A stretch of DNA of 64,000 nucleotides. It comes from Acanthosepion pharaonis (Eukaryota > Mollusca > Cephalopoda > Sepiida > Sepiidae). A program made the translations under genes and the position numbers. The notes under the pieces were generated by a model that was not told where the DNA came from, did no database searches, and was given only the letters and a program-made list of their open reading frames with translations. The stretch covers positions 3,879,501-3,943,500 of the forward strand of contig CAHIKZ030001813.1 in the NCBI GenBank assembly GCA_903632075.3, written 5' to 3'. Shown here piece by piece: positions 10,341 through 22,690 of this stretch (the first letter of the stretch is position 1; every line of letters begins with the position of its first letter).

Positions 10341-10515
10341 TGGATGTGCAGGTGGTGTAATGATGATGGTTTGGAAATTGAAACTGGAGAACTAATTTCC
10401 AATTTCATTGATGTTTGTTATATTCACTTAAGTGCAAATACTCTTGGGAAAGGTACAAATCCATCTCTTTTCTCCTCCAGCTATGGGTTAATTAATAGAA
10501 CTTCTGTCAGTAAAT
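10341..10515 (+). mobile_element. tRNA-type SINE fragment
   Basis: GGTGGTGTAATGATGATGG, then CTAATTTCCAATTTCATTG, TTCACTTAAGTGCAAATACT, CTTGGGAAAGGTACAAATCC and CTCCAGCTATGGGTTAAT. Same order as the better preserved copy at 22378-22690. Confidence 0.65.
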
Positions 10516-10654
10516 CATTATTATCTTCAAAAATAATTCTTACAATTCAAAAATGTTTGCAGGCTTTAAATAAGGTTGATAAATCATAAAAAACAAATCA
10601 ATGTAGAGTATTTGATACATTGGTATTAGTTTAGCTTTCCTTCCATTTGTGCTG

Positions 10655-11200
10655 TTAGGTGTCATGGGGAGACAAGTGGCCTGGAAGAGAGATATCTCGT
10701 GGGCTCTAAGAGTGTCTGCCAGCATATTCTTGATCTGCCTCTCGCTCTCCAGCCAGAGTACCTGAGGGTGTATGCTTGTAGGGCTCGTTGGTTGATAGGC
10801 ATACGAGTGAGGTGTCTGAACCACTTGATCCTCTGTCGTTCAGTGTGCTGTATGATTGCTATTGCTCCTACCATATCTCTTATTGCCTCATTTCTGATCT
10901 TGTCTTGTTTGGTCTTGTTCACTGCTTTCCTCAGACATTTCATCTCACAAGTGATCAGTTTCCTCTCAAGTGTTTTTTTGGGGCCATGTCTGCCACTGGT
11001 ATGCCAACATTGGTAGGAAAATGGCATTGATGAGATTTGCCTTGGTGCTCATGGAAATGCTAGGACGATTTAGCAGAGGAGCAAGTTGGTATCTGACTGT
11101 GTTGGCTTTCTGATAGCTGGTCTTGATTTCTATGCCTAGTTTGCCATTTTCGGTAAATATGCTGCCCAGATATTTGAATTCACTTTGGTATTAAATTTCT
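10655..11200 (-). mobile_element. LINE C-terminal fragment (RT thumb and tail)
   Basis: Minus strand, two frames. First FKYLGSIFTENGKLGIEIKT, then STKANLINAIFLPMLAYQWQ; after a frameshift EMKCLRKAVNKTKQDKIRNE, IQHTERQRIKWFRHLTRM and GWRARGRSRICW. FKYLGSIFTENG and the R-R-x-KWF-H-L-x-RM motif are diagnostic of LINE proteins after the YADD core. It is distinct from the RTE-like and Jockey-like families here. Confidence 0.8.
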
Positions 11201-11740
11201 TAAGTAGCATATTATTTTGTCTGATTAAAACATATAAAAGTATTTCCAAAGTTCGTCAGTATTAATTTCTTAATTTTCATTTGGATAACTCAATACTTGT
11301 CTGACAGAATGTTCTGTTGGGGGTGTACTATATGTGGTATTAGAAAATGGATATTTGTTCAGCTCTCTTGAATTTCTAATAACCTTGAATATTCAATTAA
11401 AGTGTGTTAACTTTCAAATTTAAAATAAGTGTACCCTAACTCTCTTTATTTGAGAATCAAGAGTACAGAATAAGGAAAATTGTTCTTGCTTCTTGAATAA
11501 ACAAAGGGCCAGGCTATGCTTATTAAAATTTTGAAAATTAAAAGACCCCCTTCACCATACTTTATTTGACCCCCACCCCATTTATTGAAGAAGCAAGAGT
11601 AAAGATATTAAAATATATTCCTCTTACAGGTGCATATTTTTCTTTCAATTGAATAAAATTGTCATAAGTTTTTTTTTTATCTACTCAGTACAGTTCTTTT
11701 TTGCTATAAGGATTAACTCACTACAATTTTTTATATTTTA
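11200..11740. other. Non-coding stretch
   Basis: Nothing recognised beyond AT-rich sequence and a short C-rich patch near 11545-11580. Confidence 0.35.
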
Positions 11741-11965
11741 ATATATTTATCCAAAACATATATCTAAAAACAAAAATGAAATTTAATTTTAAAATTCTCA
11801 GTGTCCCCGCTCTTTCATATGCATCTGCAGCTGCATTAAGATAAACATCACTTTAGTCTGATGAAACCTAATGGATGAAACATGACACATGAAAAAAAAG
11901 ATTTTCCACTTTGATATAGTTTTCCCTAAAATTGTTCTTGATATATATGTTATATACTATACCTA
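11740..11965 (+). repeat. Dispersed repeat carrying a hammerhead-like core
   Basis: Shares blocks in order with 20145-20260 (minus) and 45680-45835 (plus): an AACATATAT...AAATTTAA lead, CATCACTTTAGTCTGATGA, and CCACTTTGATA...TTCTTGATATAT. The 45.7 kb copy lacks the hammerhead portion. Confidence 0.6.
11858..11885 (+). ncRNA. Hammerhead-like ribozyme core (decayed)
   Basis: CTGATGA, one extra A, ACC-TAAT-GGAT as a weakened stem II, then GAAACATGAC. This has the order of conserved hammerhead elements (CUGANGA, stem II, GAAA). The pairing of stem II is reduced, so activity is doubtful. Confidence 0.45.
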
Positions 11966-12740
11966 TTAACACTAAAGGGTATGTCCCAATTGTCATAAAT
12001 ACATTGGACAGTATTGTAAGTGGTTGGTGGGTGGAAATATGCTGTCTAGCAGTGGTTTACCTACTTCACGGCACTGGCGAGTATTGTATTTTGTTGATGT
12101 TATAAAGATTACCATTTCATTTCCAACCTCTGTTTTGGTTATTCCTTATTCAGTAACTCTTTCTAGGTTACAACAATATACAAATTTATATACCGTTTTC
12201 CCATATTTTAATATAAACTTTCATTGTATCTGAAATGTTGCTAATGGTGTATCAGACTTTTTCATAACATTTGCAGCTCTTTTAAATATACTACCACTGA
12301 ACCTTCAACTCCATTGACACAAGAAAGAATTCTTTACTATAATGCAAATATATAATTAAAATAATTTGGTTAAAGTATCATGAAAATAACATTTCAATTA
12401 ATAAAACAATGTGAATGGCTGCCTTCCTGAAAAAAATAGAAATACACAAATATTGTTAATATTTGTACGACACTGAGAATAACAGAAAAAGCATAATACT
12501 GTGGTGCAAGAGACTCATATTTTATTAGAAATTTTTAGTTTAAATGGATCAGTGAAAACATAGCTAAATTTATATAGACTATTAATGAGTGGCATGTCCT
12601 GAAAAATATACTAGGGTAAGCAAACAACCTTAATGATCTTAACCAAAAGAAATGACTCTGTTATTACTATATGGCATTATTATTATCATCAGTGGAGGCA
12701 GTCAAGCATCAGCATTCATCAACAGGCAGGTTAGGTTTAA
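11966..12740. other. Non-coding stretch
   Basis: AT-rich with no exon or repeat family recognised. Confidence 0.35.
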
Positions 12741-12764
12741 GGCTCCAAGTTCTCCACTCTCTCA

Positions 12765-13075
12765 ATAGCCTAGTGGATTAAATTGTTGGTTAGTGAATTT
12801 GGTGATATAGTAATTGTGAGTTCAATTTCTTTCAGTGGGTAAACAGACTTAGGACAAGCAATGACTGAATAGTAATAAATAAGAACTAGAAGTGATACCT
12901 GTAAGTATAGTCAGTGGAACACGAACAGTCTACTCCCATAAATTAAATAAAGGAATCAGGAAGTTCTTTGAAATAAGCATTTGATGAAGGAGGGCACAAC
13001 AGCTGTAACATTGTGATAACAACAATAAAGATGAGGACAATAGTCTGCATGTATATAATGTAAATAATAACTCCT
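12765..13075 (+). mobile_element. tRNA-headed SINE, decayed hammerhead-like body
   Basis: The head reads AGCCTAGTGGATTAAATTG (box-A-like), then GTGAGTTCAATTTC (box-B-like). The body at 12981-13012 reads TTGATGA-AGG...CAACAGCT-GTAACA, a degenerate form of the CTGAAGA...CAACAGCTGAAAC block seen at 46107-46139. The tail (GACAATAGTCTGCATG, GTAAATAATA) matches the 46 kb copies. Confidence 0.55.
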
Positions 13076-13179
13076 CATCATAGAAATACAGGTAGATATT
13101 TACTTATTATTTTAACATAAGTAGTAGAAATATAAAATGATCTTAACATTTTAAATGTTGTTCTAATCTTCTGGGATGC

Positions 13180-13265
13180 CTGGTGTAGTGTAATGGCTAA
13201 TGAGAAAGTGGAAATCCAAGTTCAAATTCCAGTCAGGGTCATTACAATCACTTAAATGAATTAAA
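13180..13265 (+). mobile_element. tRNA-derived SINE fragment
   Basis: GGTGTAGTGTAATGGCTAAT (box A) and CAAGTTCAAATTCCAGTCA (box B), followed by ATTACAATCACTTAAATG, the same as other tRNA-type SINEs here. Confidence 0.62.
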
Positions 13266-13351
13266 GATCAAATGCAGATCAAACATGGATTGGAATCCGA
13301 CAGGATCATAAAATAAAAGAAACAAATAGGAAATGCATATCAGTCTAACAT

Positions 13352-13375
13352 GTTTCACTTTTAAAGCTTTGTCAG
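13352..13375 (-). ncRNA. Hammerhead-like core (decayed)
   Basis: Minus strand CTGACAA, A, GCTTTAAAAGT as a stem-II hairpin (CTTT/AAAG), then GAAACATGTT. G8 of the consensus is replaced by A. The ACATGT after GAA could form the two-base helix III known from Penelope-type hammerheads. Confidence 0.4.
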
Positions 13376-13540
13376 AGATTGAGAGAAAACAAAGAGATAG
13401 AAAACACTGGTATTTTCAATTATGTTTGGGTCCCTTCTCATTGGTTAGATGTGTCACGTATAATAAAACTGTAGATAATTCTATGTGTATGTAGGTTTGT
13501 GAAGATTCTTATATGTTTAAGTGGGCATCGGATGGTAATG

Positions 13541-13777
13541 TGTGTCTGTCTAGTGGGCGTTTTATCTTCATCTTTGTGCAGTCAACCCACACAGTGTGGA
13601 GTCATAAGGTTCTAATGCCTCTTTAAGAATGTATTCTTTGCATTAGATACAAGTTAGATTCTTTAAAATAAGGACTAGATTCTTAAAGAGGTGGGTGATA
13701 AATTAGAACCTTTTGATTCCCTACTGTGCAGTATGATGGCACAAAGGTGAAGATAAAACACTCACTAGACAGACACA
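13541..13777. repeat. Fold-back element, about 90-bp arms
   Basis: Left arm 13541-13630 (TGTGTCTGTCTAGTG...CCTCTTTAAGAAT) is the imperfect reverse complement of 13678-13777. The spacer is about 47 bases. Arms differ by substitutions and small indels. Confidence 0.8.
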
Positions 13778-14880
13778 TGTACACAGTTATAAGTTTTAAT
13801 TGTTCATTACAATTGGTATACATTCAGTTAGTCTTCCTCAAGTGTTGTATAAATTTAATTTAAATTAATAATATGTTAAACTTAATAAGGATATGTTCAA
13901 TTTTGTACAGAATACTTTTTATAAGGTAAGCAATGCTTCTTTGGAATACATGCCACAGCTATATATTAATAACAATTATTAAAATACTACAAATCATTTA
14001 ATTTTTAATATTTATCATATGAAGCACCATAGAGTATGCATTTCTCCTGGATATTATCATCATTTTTATTGTCAACATTTTCGTTCATACCTTCTTGATC
14101 TTTAGGTGTTGATAAATTAAATTGTTCTCATAAACTAGTTAACATATTAGTCATGACTGAGTGAAAAGGAAAATAGTTTATTCTGTTATTAGTTGAAAAA
14201 CAGATTGCTTGTATAGTTATCAGAAAAGAGTGACTGGTTGTTAATTATAGCACCTACTATTTTGGTAACTTATTTGTTTAAAACCGTAACAAGACAAGGC
14301 TACAATAACATCACCTGAAAATTATTTCATAACAGGATGTCTGTAATAAAAACAAAATATAAAGATATTATTTTGAATAAATACATTGGCATAAATGAGT
14401 AATGAATACAATATCATTGTTTTAAAACAAACATTTTTTTTATGATACTTGATTTCTGCTTGCCTCTTTTTTAATAAGCATATCAATGAAATATTTCTTG
14501 AGGTGTAAATTCATAAATTGTTCTAGTGATATTATTTCTATTCAACCAAGTGACATTATTTTGATCAGGCTTTACATAAATCTGAATTATTTTATATGAT
14601 TTATAAAAAGACAAAAAAGACAAGTCAAACTCTAGAAAATATATTGATAAACTAAACATGAAATGTTCACTGTTTGAAAATCTCAACAATTGTAAAAATT
14701 CAAATGAAATTTAAAAATAGGTTTATTAAAAGATACTTGTAATAATTTCAATATAATAAAATTTACTCATGCTTAAAAGTCCTTAACAAAAGAGGTCGGA
14801 AACCAAAGAAAATATATCCAATCAATTGTTATGTAATGAACTGAAACATGTAAGTCCACCACTAACAAAAATGGGCAAAC
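13778..14880. other. Non-coding stretch
   Basis: AT-rich; nothing recognised. Confidence 0.35.
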
Positions 14881-14890
14881 TTTAACTTCA

Positions 14891-15526
14891 TGCCCACAAA
14901 GAAATAGTGTGTCAAAAGACACTGCTATTATTTTAACTACCTTTACTCTTCAGCAATGTTTATTGTTTTAAAAAGCAATTATTATAACTTTAATAAAGCC
15001 TAAGCATATAATGAAAGTGAATTTATACATTTTTTATTTACAACAAAAATATTAAACACCATTTATTTGATTTTTTATTTATAAAAATAAATTCTATATT
15101 TAAAACATTCTAAAAACTAAAACAATTGTATTAAAACTAATGCAGTACAATATTTATCATTTACCAATTTATAAATAAATAAATTCTAAAAAAAATTTTT
15201 ATTCATAAATTTATAAACATTTACTAAATTATTAAAATATGTGAACCAACAGTTTACCATTTTATAAAGCTCAAACTGATTGGTGGTTAGCCAACCATTC
15301 CAATAAACAATATAATGAATAAATAGTGTCAATAGACAATCTAAAATATAAATAGTGTTTGTTATTTTTGTTGTCACTTCTCAAGATCAAAGATGTTTAG
15401 GTTTTATTAAAATTCTAATCATTGCTTTTTAAAACAATAAACATTGCTGAGAAGTGAAGGTAGTTAAAATAATAGCAGTGTCAAGGGAAAAACTGTCTTT
15501 TTGACACTGTTTTTATTTGTGGGCAC
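14891..15526. repeat. Long-TIR fold-back element
   Basis: Terminal inverted repeats of about 95-110 bases (14891-14983 and 15415-15526) share TGCCCACAAA, GACACTGCTATTATTTTAAC and AGCAATGTTTATTGTTTTAA. The unit is about 636 bases with AT-rich interior and no transposase frame, so it is best read as a non-autonomous DNA element. Confidence 0.75.
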
Positions 15527-15639
15527 AAAGGTGAAAGATTACCTAAAATTGAATCCAATCAAAACAAGCAAAAGAAATTTAATTTTTCCTTTTGATGCTT
15601 TCAAAAGAAAGAATATAAAAAAATTATACAAATCAAAAA

Positions 15640-15683
15640 AAGAGAAAAGAAAAGAAAAGAAAAGAAAAGAAAAGAAAAGAAAA
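15640..15683. repeat. (AAAAG)n microsatellite
   Basis: About eight AAAAG units. Confidence 0.9.
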
Positions 15684-16275
15684 TTTATAGTTATGATTTA
15701 TTTATTTCTTTTTAGTAAATATTTTTTTTATGAGGGGAATTTTTCATACATGCATTCTTAAATTAGTTTTTAGTAACTACAGTACCAATTGACAACAACA
15801 ATAACAGCAAATCTAAAACTAAAACTATTTTAAATTAACAAGCCAATTAGTATTGTTACATGCTTTATATTGATAATAAAATAAAGAACATTTTAGTAGG
15901 AGTTAATTAATGAGCTTTTATTCATTTTTCGTGAAATTTTTTTTTATTTCATTTAATCTATTATATTCTTGTTAAATAGGTTACATTACATGATAATTAC
16001 ATTATAGTATATTATATTTCAGTATCATATGTTTGTTGAACATTATATAAGACTAGCTGAATTATTCATCCAGATATATATTATCCAGTTATATATATAT
16101 AATCCAGATATTATATATATATATGTATAAATGTGTATTTGGGTAGCAACCTTTTAAATGTGTTTTGTTGAAAGCAAAGAAAATTTGATTCATATTTAGT
16201 TTTTCAAGCATTCTTATATTTTTATTTTTGGTGAAAGTAAGGGAGTGCAAAAATTTTCCATATTGTCCATTGTCA

Positions 16276-16276
16276 C

Positions 16277-16363
<87 letters not shown>
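16276..16363. repeat. (CA)n(TA)n microsatellite
   Basis: Long CA run (16276-16353) passing into TA. The long minus-strand frame across it (poly-Cys/Val) is an artefact. Confidence 0.95.
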
Positions 16364-17870
16364 CATAAATTGAAAGGGAAAATATGCCTACTATATCTGG
16401 CATTGTTGATCAAAAGCTGTTCATGTGTTTAAAGTTAACTGGTATTCAGAAAATCTCTGGAAGAGATTATTAATAATTTGTAGTAAGATTTTATTTCTGT
16501 TTTTGTTTAAATCATATTTATTTTTGAACACCTGATGTTGTACCTTGTTATTTTTGTTCAGTCATTAGTTCAAGTCTCAATTTCATCTTATTTGTTAACC
16601 TAGTTCAGATATCTTAAGCTATTTCCTGACACAGTCGCACATCTGTTGTCTAATTGCAGTCAAAGTTTTACATTACCTCTTAATTTTATTAAGAGGTAAT
16701 TTAAAACTTAATATGGGAAATTTCTCCAAAAAAATGATTTAAAGTGACAATATTATTGAAGATTTATTGATTATTCCATTTTTATCTTAGTGTCCATTCA
16801 GTTCTCCTGACTTATTACCATTGTTGAGAGGCCATGTCATGTAAGAGTCCTGTTCATGGAATCTCTCAGGACAATAGAGATTGTTTGGTAGTCCCCATCA
16901 TTTTTCTATTTAAAAGTCTAAGAAGTAACAAAGATACTGAAGAAGTGGATTCATACTTTTGACAAGGGCATTAGTGCAAAGTTTTTCTTCATATTAACCC
17001 TTTGAAGATGGAGCCTCATTTGGAGATTCAATGCCACAAAGCCTCACTTGGAACACCAAAAGATCAATATAAAATCACAGAATACAGCAAACTATCATAG
17101 AAACTACCATTGAAAGGATCATATGTGAGAAGCAATCTGATTGGCTGGTACGAAGACCAGCCAGCTAATCTTGAGGCTTGTATTATCAGACTGATGGATC
17201 AACCCACACATCTTCTTCATCATTCAACTTTTCAGCCAATAGATCAGCTCTGTCATCTCCTAAGGGTTAAATTTCACCTAATACATGGTTGAAAAAAGCT
17301 GCTGAATATATAGGCTTACTACTAAAAATAGTTATGAAGAACGAGATGTGTGAAATGAATGAAAGAGAAGATGATAGGAAGTGAAGATTATAAGGATAAG
17401 GAGGATATATAATGACTGATCCTCGAAAAGGTTATGATTGTAGTGTTCAGGAAGGTATGCATGTGGAAAAATAGTGATTTGAGTCGTGACAGGCTTGCAA
17501 CGTTGTGTCTGTAGGAAAGAGGCTGCAGAGTGACGAATAAGTCTTCACCTCCACAAGACTGCGAAAATGATTTTGAACTCTGTCAAGGCAGGACTCTATT
17601 TTTGGTTTAATCTGATTCTTGGAACTATAAACCATCATAGAAGGTGTCAGGTACTCTGGAGTGATTTTCCACCATTCTTATCAATGGATAATAAAAATGA
17701 GTTCCATTCAATAGTGAATGCAAACTGTCCTAACCAGAGTTTGAAATTGGTTTGCTAATTCCAAACACTGTACTTGTAGCTGTTATACATCCTGCATTGG
17801 TCTGCTGTTAAGAAGGTTGGTCCACTGTATCATGCCAGGGAAATTTTTCTCATCAGAATCAATTTTGCAC
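16364..17870. other. Unassigned sequence
   Basis: No recognised gene. A 10-bp-arm hairpin (TTACCTCTTA) lies at 16673-16699. From 16990 to 17330 and 17430 to 17760 the sequence is less AT-rich and repeat-like, but I cannot assign it. Confidence 0.3.
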
Positions 17871-17879
17871 ATCTATAAT

Positions 17880-18430
17880 TCTGTTTATCAATGCATTGAA
17901 TATTTCTGCTATATCTGGTTTAGTGCTCCGGCTATATATCTGAAGTTTATGACAAAATCCAAAGAAGGGTCTGTCCTATTATTGGTCCTGACCTGACATC
18001 TTGACATCAGTCACTTTCCCACCACTGTGATGTGGCTTCCCTCTGTCTTTTCTATAAATATTTTCATTGCAGTTCTAATGAGCTCTTCTCCTTGGCACCT
18101 CAATCACATGAATTAAAACATACTACTAGATTGGTTACTAGGTTTCATTGTTTTACTGTTGAAATAGCTAGATGTAACCATATAGTTATACTATATACTA
18201 TACTAATAGTTTCTTTCCTTGCACTTCTCGCCTGTGGAACTCACTTCCAGGTTTCTTACTTTCTTGTCACCTACAATCTTCAAAAATTTAAATGCTCCAT
18301 CTTTTGTCTTCTTGAAACCTATTCTTTTATTGTCCTTTCTCTTCACTAAAGTGCTCTCATTTTCTTCAACTCCCACTAACCCCTTGCATCTTAGTGGCTT
18401 TATCATCTTGGGGGGAAATGTTTAAAAAAA
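17880..18430 (+). mobile_element. APE-type (Jockey-like) LINE 3' fragment
   Basis: Pieces IEYFCYIWFSAP, then SLCLFYKYFHCSSNELF, LAPQSHELKHTTRLVTRF, FKNLNAPSF and NPLHLSGFIILGG before a poly-A-like end. It matches the C-terminus of the LINE at 28832-31725 (VEYCCHIWSGAP; LCLFYKYFHSNCSDEL) in three frames. Confidence 0.8.
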
Positions 18431-19365
18431 TGTTAAAGAATCATGCATTTAGTCTGACTCTTTTAGAAATACTTCAATGTATTTTTCTAATAATTTTGAT
18501 TTGATTTTAAAATTTTGTGGGGCGGGATTATCTTTTTCTGTCAAATATCTTGAAGCAGTACATGACTTAGACAACTTTTTTATAAGCAGCTTTAAATATT
18601 GACCAATATTTGGGTTGTTTAATTTTTGTGCTGGAATTTTTTACTTGGGTTGCTGAAATGGTTACTTTATTTTTTATGTTTTAATCTAAAAAGAATAGAA
18701 ATAAAAAAGAAAGACATTTCACTATAACTAAAGTAAACTTGGCAAAATGCTTCAATACAGTATAAAATAACATATTTAATGATTATTTTTGGTTACTTTT
18801 TCTTTCTTTTTTGAGTTGCTTAAGCTATACTGATATCAGTAATATAGTTGCTTAAGATCAAATTTGCATACGGTTTCTTATAAACAAGTTATTTATAAAA
18901 AAAATCATGTTTTTATCGGGACAGACACTTCAAGGAAGAAGATGTATAAAAATTAGGTATTGAAAAACACAAAAAACAGATGCAAATGTTCATTTTGAAG
19001 TGCTGAAAGGGTTACAAGAATCTGTTCTCCATCATAGCAAAGCCCCTGTGCATAATGTGTTAGGAATTCACAAGTTCCTGGCCAAGAAATCTATTATAAA
19101 TATAGGCAATCCACACTATTCACCTATTCATCCCACTGTGAGTTTTGGCTATTTCTCAAATTGAATAATGACCTGAATAGATGAAGATTTGTTGCCATCC
19201 ATCAAAAAAGTTATTCTGGAAAATGTGTTCCAAGAAAATTTCCAACAATGGCACCATTGTCTCACAAAGTTCATAGCTTCACAAGTAGAGAACATTGAAG
19301 GTGACAACAATCAGTAGTGAACAGGTCAGCAACCACAGGACCATTCTGAGAATTAAGCTGCCACA
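18431..19365. other. Non-coding stretch
   Basis: Nothing recognised. Confidence 0.35.
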
Positions 19366-19368
19366 CTG

Positions 19369-19369
<1 letters not shown>

Positions 19370-19417
<48 letters not shown>
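19370..19417. repeat. (TA)n microsatellite
   Basis: 24 TA units, first of a series that separates hairpin units up to 21.3 kb. Confidence 0.95.
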
Positions 19418-19420
<3 letters not shown>

Positions 19421-19589
19421 GTTTCATTAAACATTTAGAACAGTTGGAAAGTTTCTACACAATCTATGTCCAAAAAAGAAAACACTTGCTTGAACACAAG
19501 AAAAATTAAACAAATAGCTTAATCGTAGTACCTTGTCTGTCATTTTTAATGAAACATGCATAAATGAAGGATTGCTGCCTAAATGCACA

Positions 19590-19590
<1 letters not shown>

Positions 19591-19620
<30 letters not shown>

Positions 19621-19622
19621 TA
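19591..19622. repeat. (TA)n microsatellite
   Basis: Interrupted once by TG. Confidence 0.93.
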
Positions 19623-19707
19623 GTTAAGTTATGAAGAACTTGGTAAACCGAATTGGTAAATCCAAGGAGGATGAAATCCTGAGAGCTCAATGTGAAGAAC
19701 AGGGCTA

Positions 19708-19862
19708 ATATTTAATGAAAAACAGACCATTTTAAGGTACCATTTTTCCTCTCATTTCATTGTTGGAAGTGTTACCTGATGATCCGAAATCCTTTAAAAA
19801 GGATTTTGGTGAAATAAATTATTGTAATGGTACCTTAAACCTTAAAGTGGTCTGTTTTTCAT

Positions 19863-19869
<7 letters not shown>
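19708..19869. repeat. Inverted repeat between (TA)n tracts
   Basis: Arms 19708-19742 and 19828-19869 share ATATTTAATGAAAAACAGAC and TTAAGGTACCA. A second small stem (AAATCCTTT/AAAGGATTT) lies in the loop. Confidence 0.88.

Positions 19870-19907
<38 letters not shown>
19866..19907. repeat. (TA)n microsatellite
   Basis: About 21 TA units. Confidence 0.95.
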
Positions 19908-19909
<2 letters not shown>

Positions 19910-19910
<1 letters not shown>

Positions 19911-20005
19911 AATAAAGACAAAGGAAAACTTAGCTGGCATATTTCATCCTGTTCAAGACTTTATAAATACATCGGCTAAAATAAGTTTTCCTTTTGTCTT
20001 TATTC
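19910..20005. repeat. Inverted repeat between (TA)n tracts
   Basis: Arms GAATAAAGACAAAGGAAAAC (19910) and its complement ending at 20005, about 25-30 bases, with a 40-base loop. Confidence 0.9.
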
Positions 20006-20047
20006 ATATTTTCTTTTACACACATACTCTATCTTAAATTTTTACAC

Positions 20048-20049
<2 letters not shown>

Positions 20050-20112
<63 letters not shown>
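20050..20112. repeat. (TA)n microsatellite
   Basis: About 31 TA units. Confidence 0.95.
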
Positions 20113-20116
<4 letters not shown>

Positions 20117-20144
20117 GGATAATGATAAATAAATTTTATATATC

Positions 20145-20260
20145 AAGAAAAATTTTAAGGGAAAGAAGTATGACAAAGTGTAAAATGTTTTGTAATATGT
20201 TTCGTCCTTTAGGACTTCATCAGACTAAGTTTATATTTATATTGATGTGACTACACATGC
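20145..20260 (-). repeat. Dispersed repeat with intact hammerhead-like core
   Basis: Second copy of the family at 11740-11965, in opposite orientation. Shared flanks include TTAGTCTGATGAA before and CTTAAAATTTTTCTTGATAT after the core. Confidence 0.6.
20199..20223 (-). ncRNA. Hammerhead-like ribozyme core
   Basis: Minus strand reads CTGATGA, extra A, GTCC-TAAA-GGAC, GAAAC. Stem II is a perfect 4-bp helix with a four-base loop, and all conserved core bases (CUGANGA and GAAA) are present. The following ATATT departs from the ACATGTT form of the other copy, so helix III may be lost. Helices I and III were not modelled. Confidence 0.6.
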
Positions 20261-21200
20261 ACATGAATGAGAGATGCTGGGAATTTTAAATTTCAAATAA
20301 TTTGTTTTTTAATGTATGTTTTCGGCACTTGCTGATTTCATTTAGATTCATTTTTCTTTTTGTTTATGTTTCCATTACTTTTGTTGATAAATATCCTGCA
20401 TTGTGATAATAGAAGATCTACCAAGAATGGTGAAACATTGTAAGAACCTGGAAGCAAATCTATTGTGGATGATGAACTAGTGATTAAAACATTATCTAAA
20501 CATTTTTGTCTTAGTAAATTGTTATTGCTTTTAATTAGAGTAGCATTTTTTAAATAAAAATTGTCGTCAGTCTTATTACAGTGAGTATCTAATGCTTTTA
20601 ATGTGTTGTTTTGTAAAAGACCCCTTTTATGTTCATATAATCTTTTATTTAAATTAATTAAGGTTTCTTTGATTTATTCCTTGTGGCAATCATTACAGGT
20701 AATAAAACAATTTTTTTCCTTCAAGTTGTAGCTTATTATTTTGTTTTGTATTAATTAAGTCTTTTATTGATTTGGACATAATTGTGACAAATAGATAAAT
20801 TCTTTTCAATTGTCATTGTGATAGTGTTAGTAAGTAAAATAATATTTTTTTTTATTCTTTGGGTTTGTCAGGAAGGACAACTTTTCTATTAGGAATATTT
20901 TATAAGCATTTTGTTTTGCATGAAATATATGAAATAGTGTGCAGTGAGTGCTGGGCTCAATGTAAAATAACAAAGCTAAAATTTATATTGAATATATAAT
21001 TTTTCCACATGGTTTGGTATGACTCAGAGTTTGTATAGATATATATATATACATATATATGTATGCATTTTTTTAAATATATGTTGAAACATGGATATGT
21101 TTATATTTGTATATATGTTTACATTTATTGTATATGTTTGTAACAGAGTGTATATAAGTTTATATATTTTTAAAAATCTTTTGTCTTTTGTATTTAATAC
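20261..21200. other. Non-coding stretch
   Basis: AT-rich, with a TATA-rich patch at 21038-21065; nothing else recognised. Confidence 0.35.
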
Positions 21201-21205
21201 ATTTC

Positions 21206-21208
<3 letters not shown>

Positions 21209-21258
<50 letters not shown>
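21209..21258. repeat. (TA)n microsatellite
   Basis: About 25 TA units next to an inverted repeat. Confidence 0.95.
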
Positions 21259-21260
<2 letters not shown>

Positions 21261-21283
21261 AACAGAATTTGAATATGGCTTTG

Positions 21284-21367
21284 AATTGAATTAAAGTACC
21301 AAGCTCTGTTCCATCTTCAAGCGAAATGTTTTTGGATAGAACAGAGCTTGGTACCTTTAATTCAATT
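21284..21367. repeat. 28-bp-arm inverted repeat
   Basis: Left arm 21284-21311 (AATTGAATTAAAGTACCAAG...), right arm 21339-21367, loop about 27 bases. One extra base in the right arm. Confidence 0.9.
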
Positions 21368-21554
21368 TAATTTTAATAATTATATTGAAGTTTTTGGCTC
21401 TTGTTTTGAAACATGAGAACTCTTATGTAGCGATGGAATCATATTTTTAAATAAATAATTATATTTAGGCTCTACTTTTGTATCAAGCACTAACAAAAAT
21501 ACTAAAGAACTTTGGATTATTTACCTTACGAGTTCTTTCCTATTTTCTATATAT

Positions 21555-22370
<816 letters not shown>

Positions 22371-22377
22371 TGAAAGA

Positions 22378-22690
22378 GGCACAGTGGAGTAATGGATAGC
22401 AGCTTCGATTGAGGAATCGGAGAGCCGAGTTCGAATTCCAGTCAAATCTATTACATTCACTTACATGCTAATACCCTTGGGAAAGGTATGAATCCTCTTC
22501 CCCCCCCCCAGCTATAGGTAAATAGCAGGACAGACTGGGTTCTATAGCCTTGGATGGCAACTGGTCTACTACAGAAAGAAATGCCAATCTACTGCGGGAA
22601 AGAAAAAATTTGCTTTGTCAGTCATGTGTCAAAAGATACATGATCGCCTAAGTGTGTATCACGTATGGCACATAATTGACTGAATGGTAT
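22378..22690 (+). mobile_element. tRNA-derived SINE, best preserved copy
   Basis: The head GGCACAGTGGAGTAATGGAT (box A) ... GAGCCGAGTTCGAATTCC (box B) resembles a tRNA-Arg-type sequence. The body follows as ACCCTTGGGAAAGGTATGAA, CAGCTATAGGTAAATAG, CAGACTGGGTTCTATAG, CTGGTCTACTACAGAAAGAA and TCATGTGTCAAAAGATACAT. Clear relatives lie at 10341, 36600 and 58390 (minus). There is no usable acceptor stem, so it is not a tRNA gene. Confidence 0.8.

Noticed and set aside
16089..16403. 104-codon minus-strand frame
   Set aside because: Made of (CA)n and (TA)n translation (poly-Cys/Val, Tyr/Ile); low-complexity artefact. The same applies to the frames at 21478-21904, 23698-24037, 34340-34525, 37585-37824 and 44891-45118.
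22378..22460. Possible tRNA-Arg gene
   Set aside because: Box A and box B are good, but acceptor and anticodon stems do not pair and the body continues as a SINE found elsewhere in the window.
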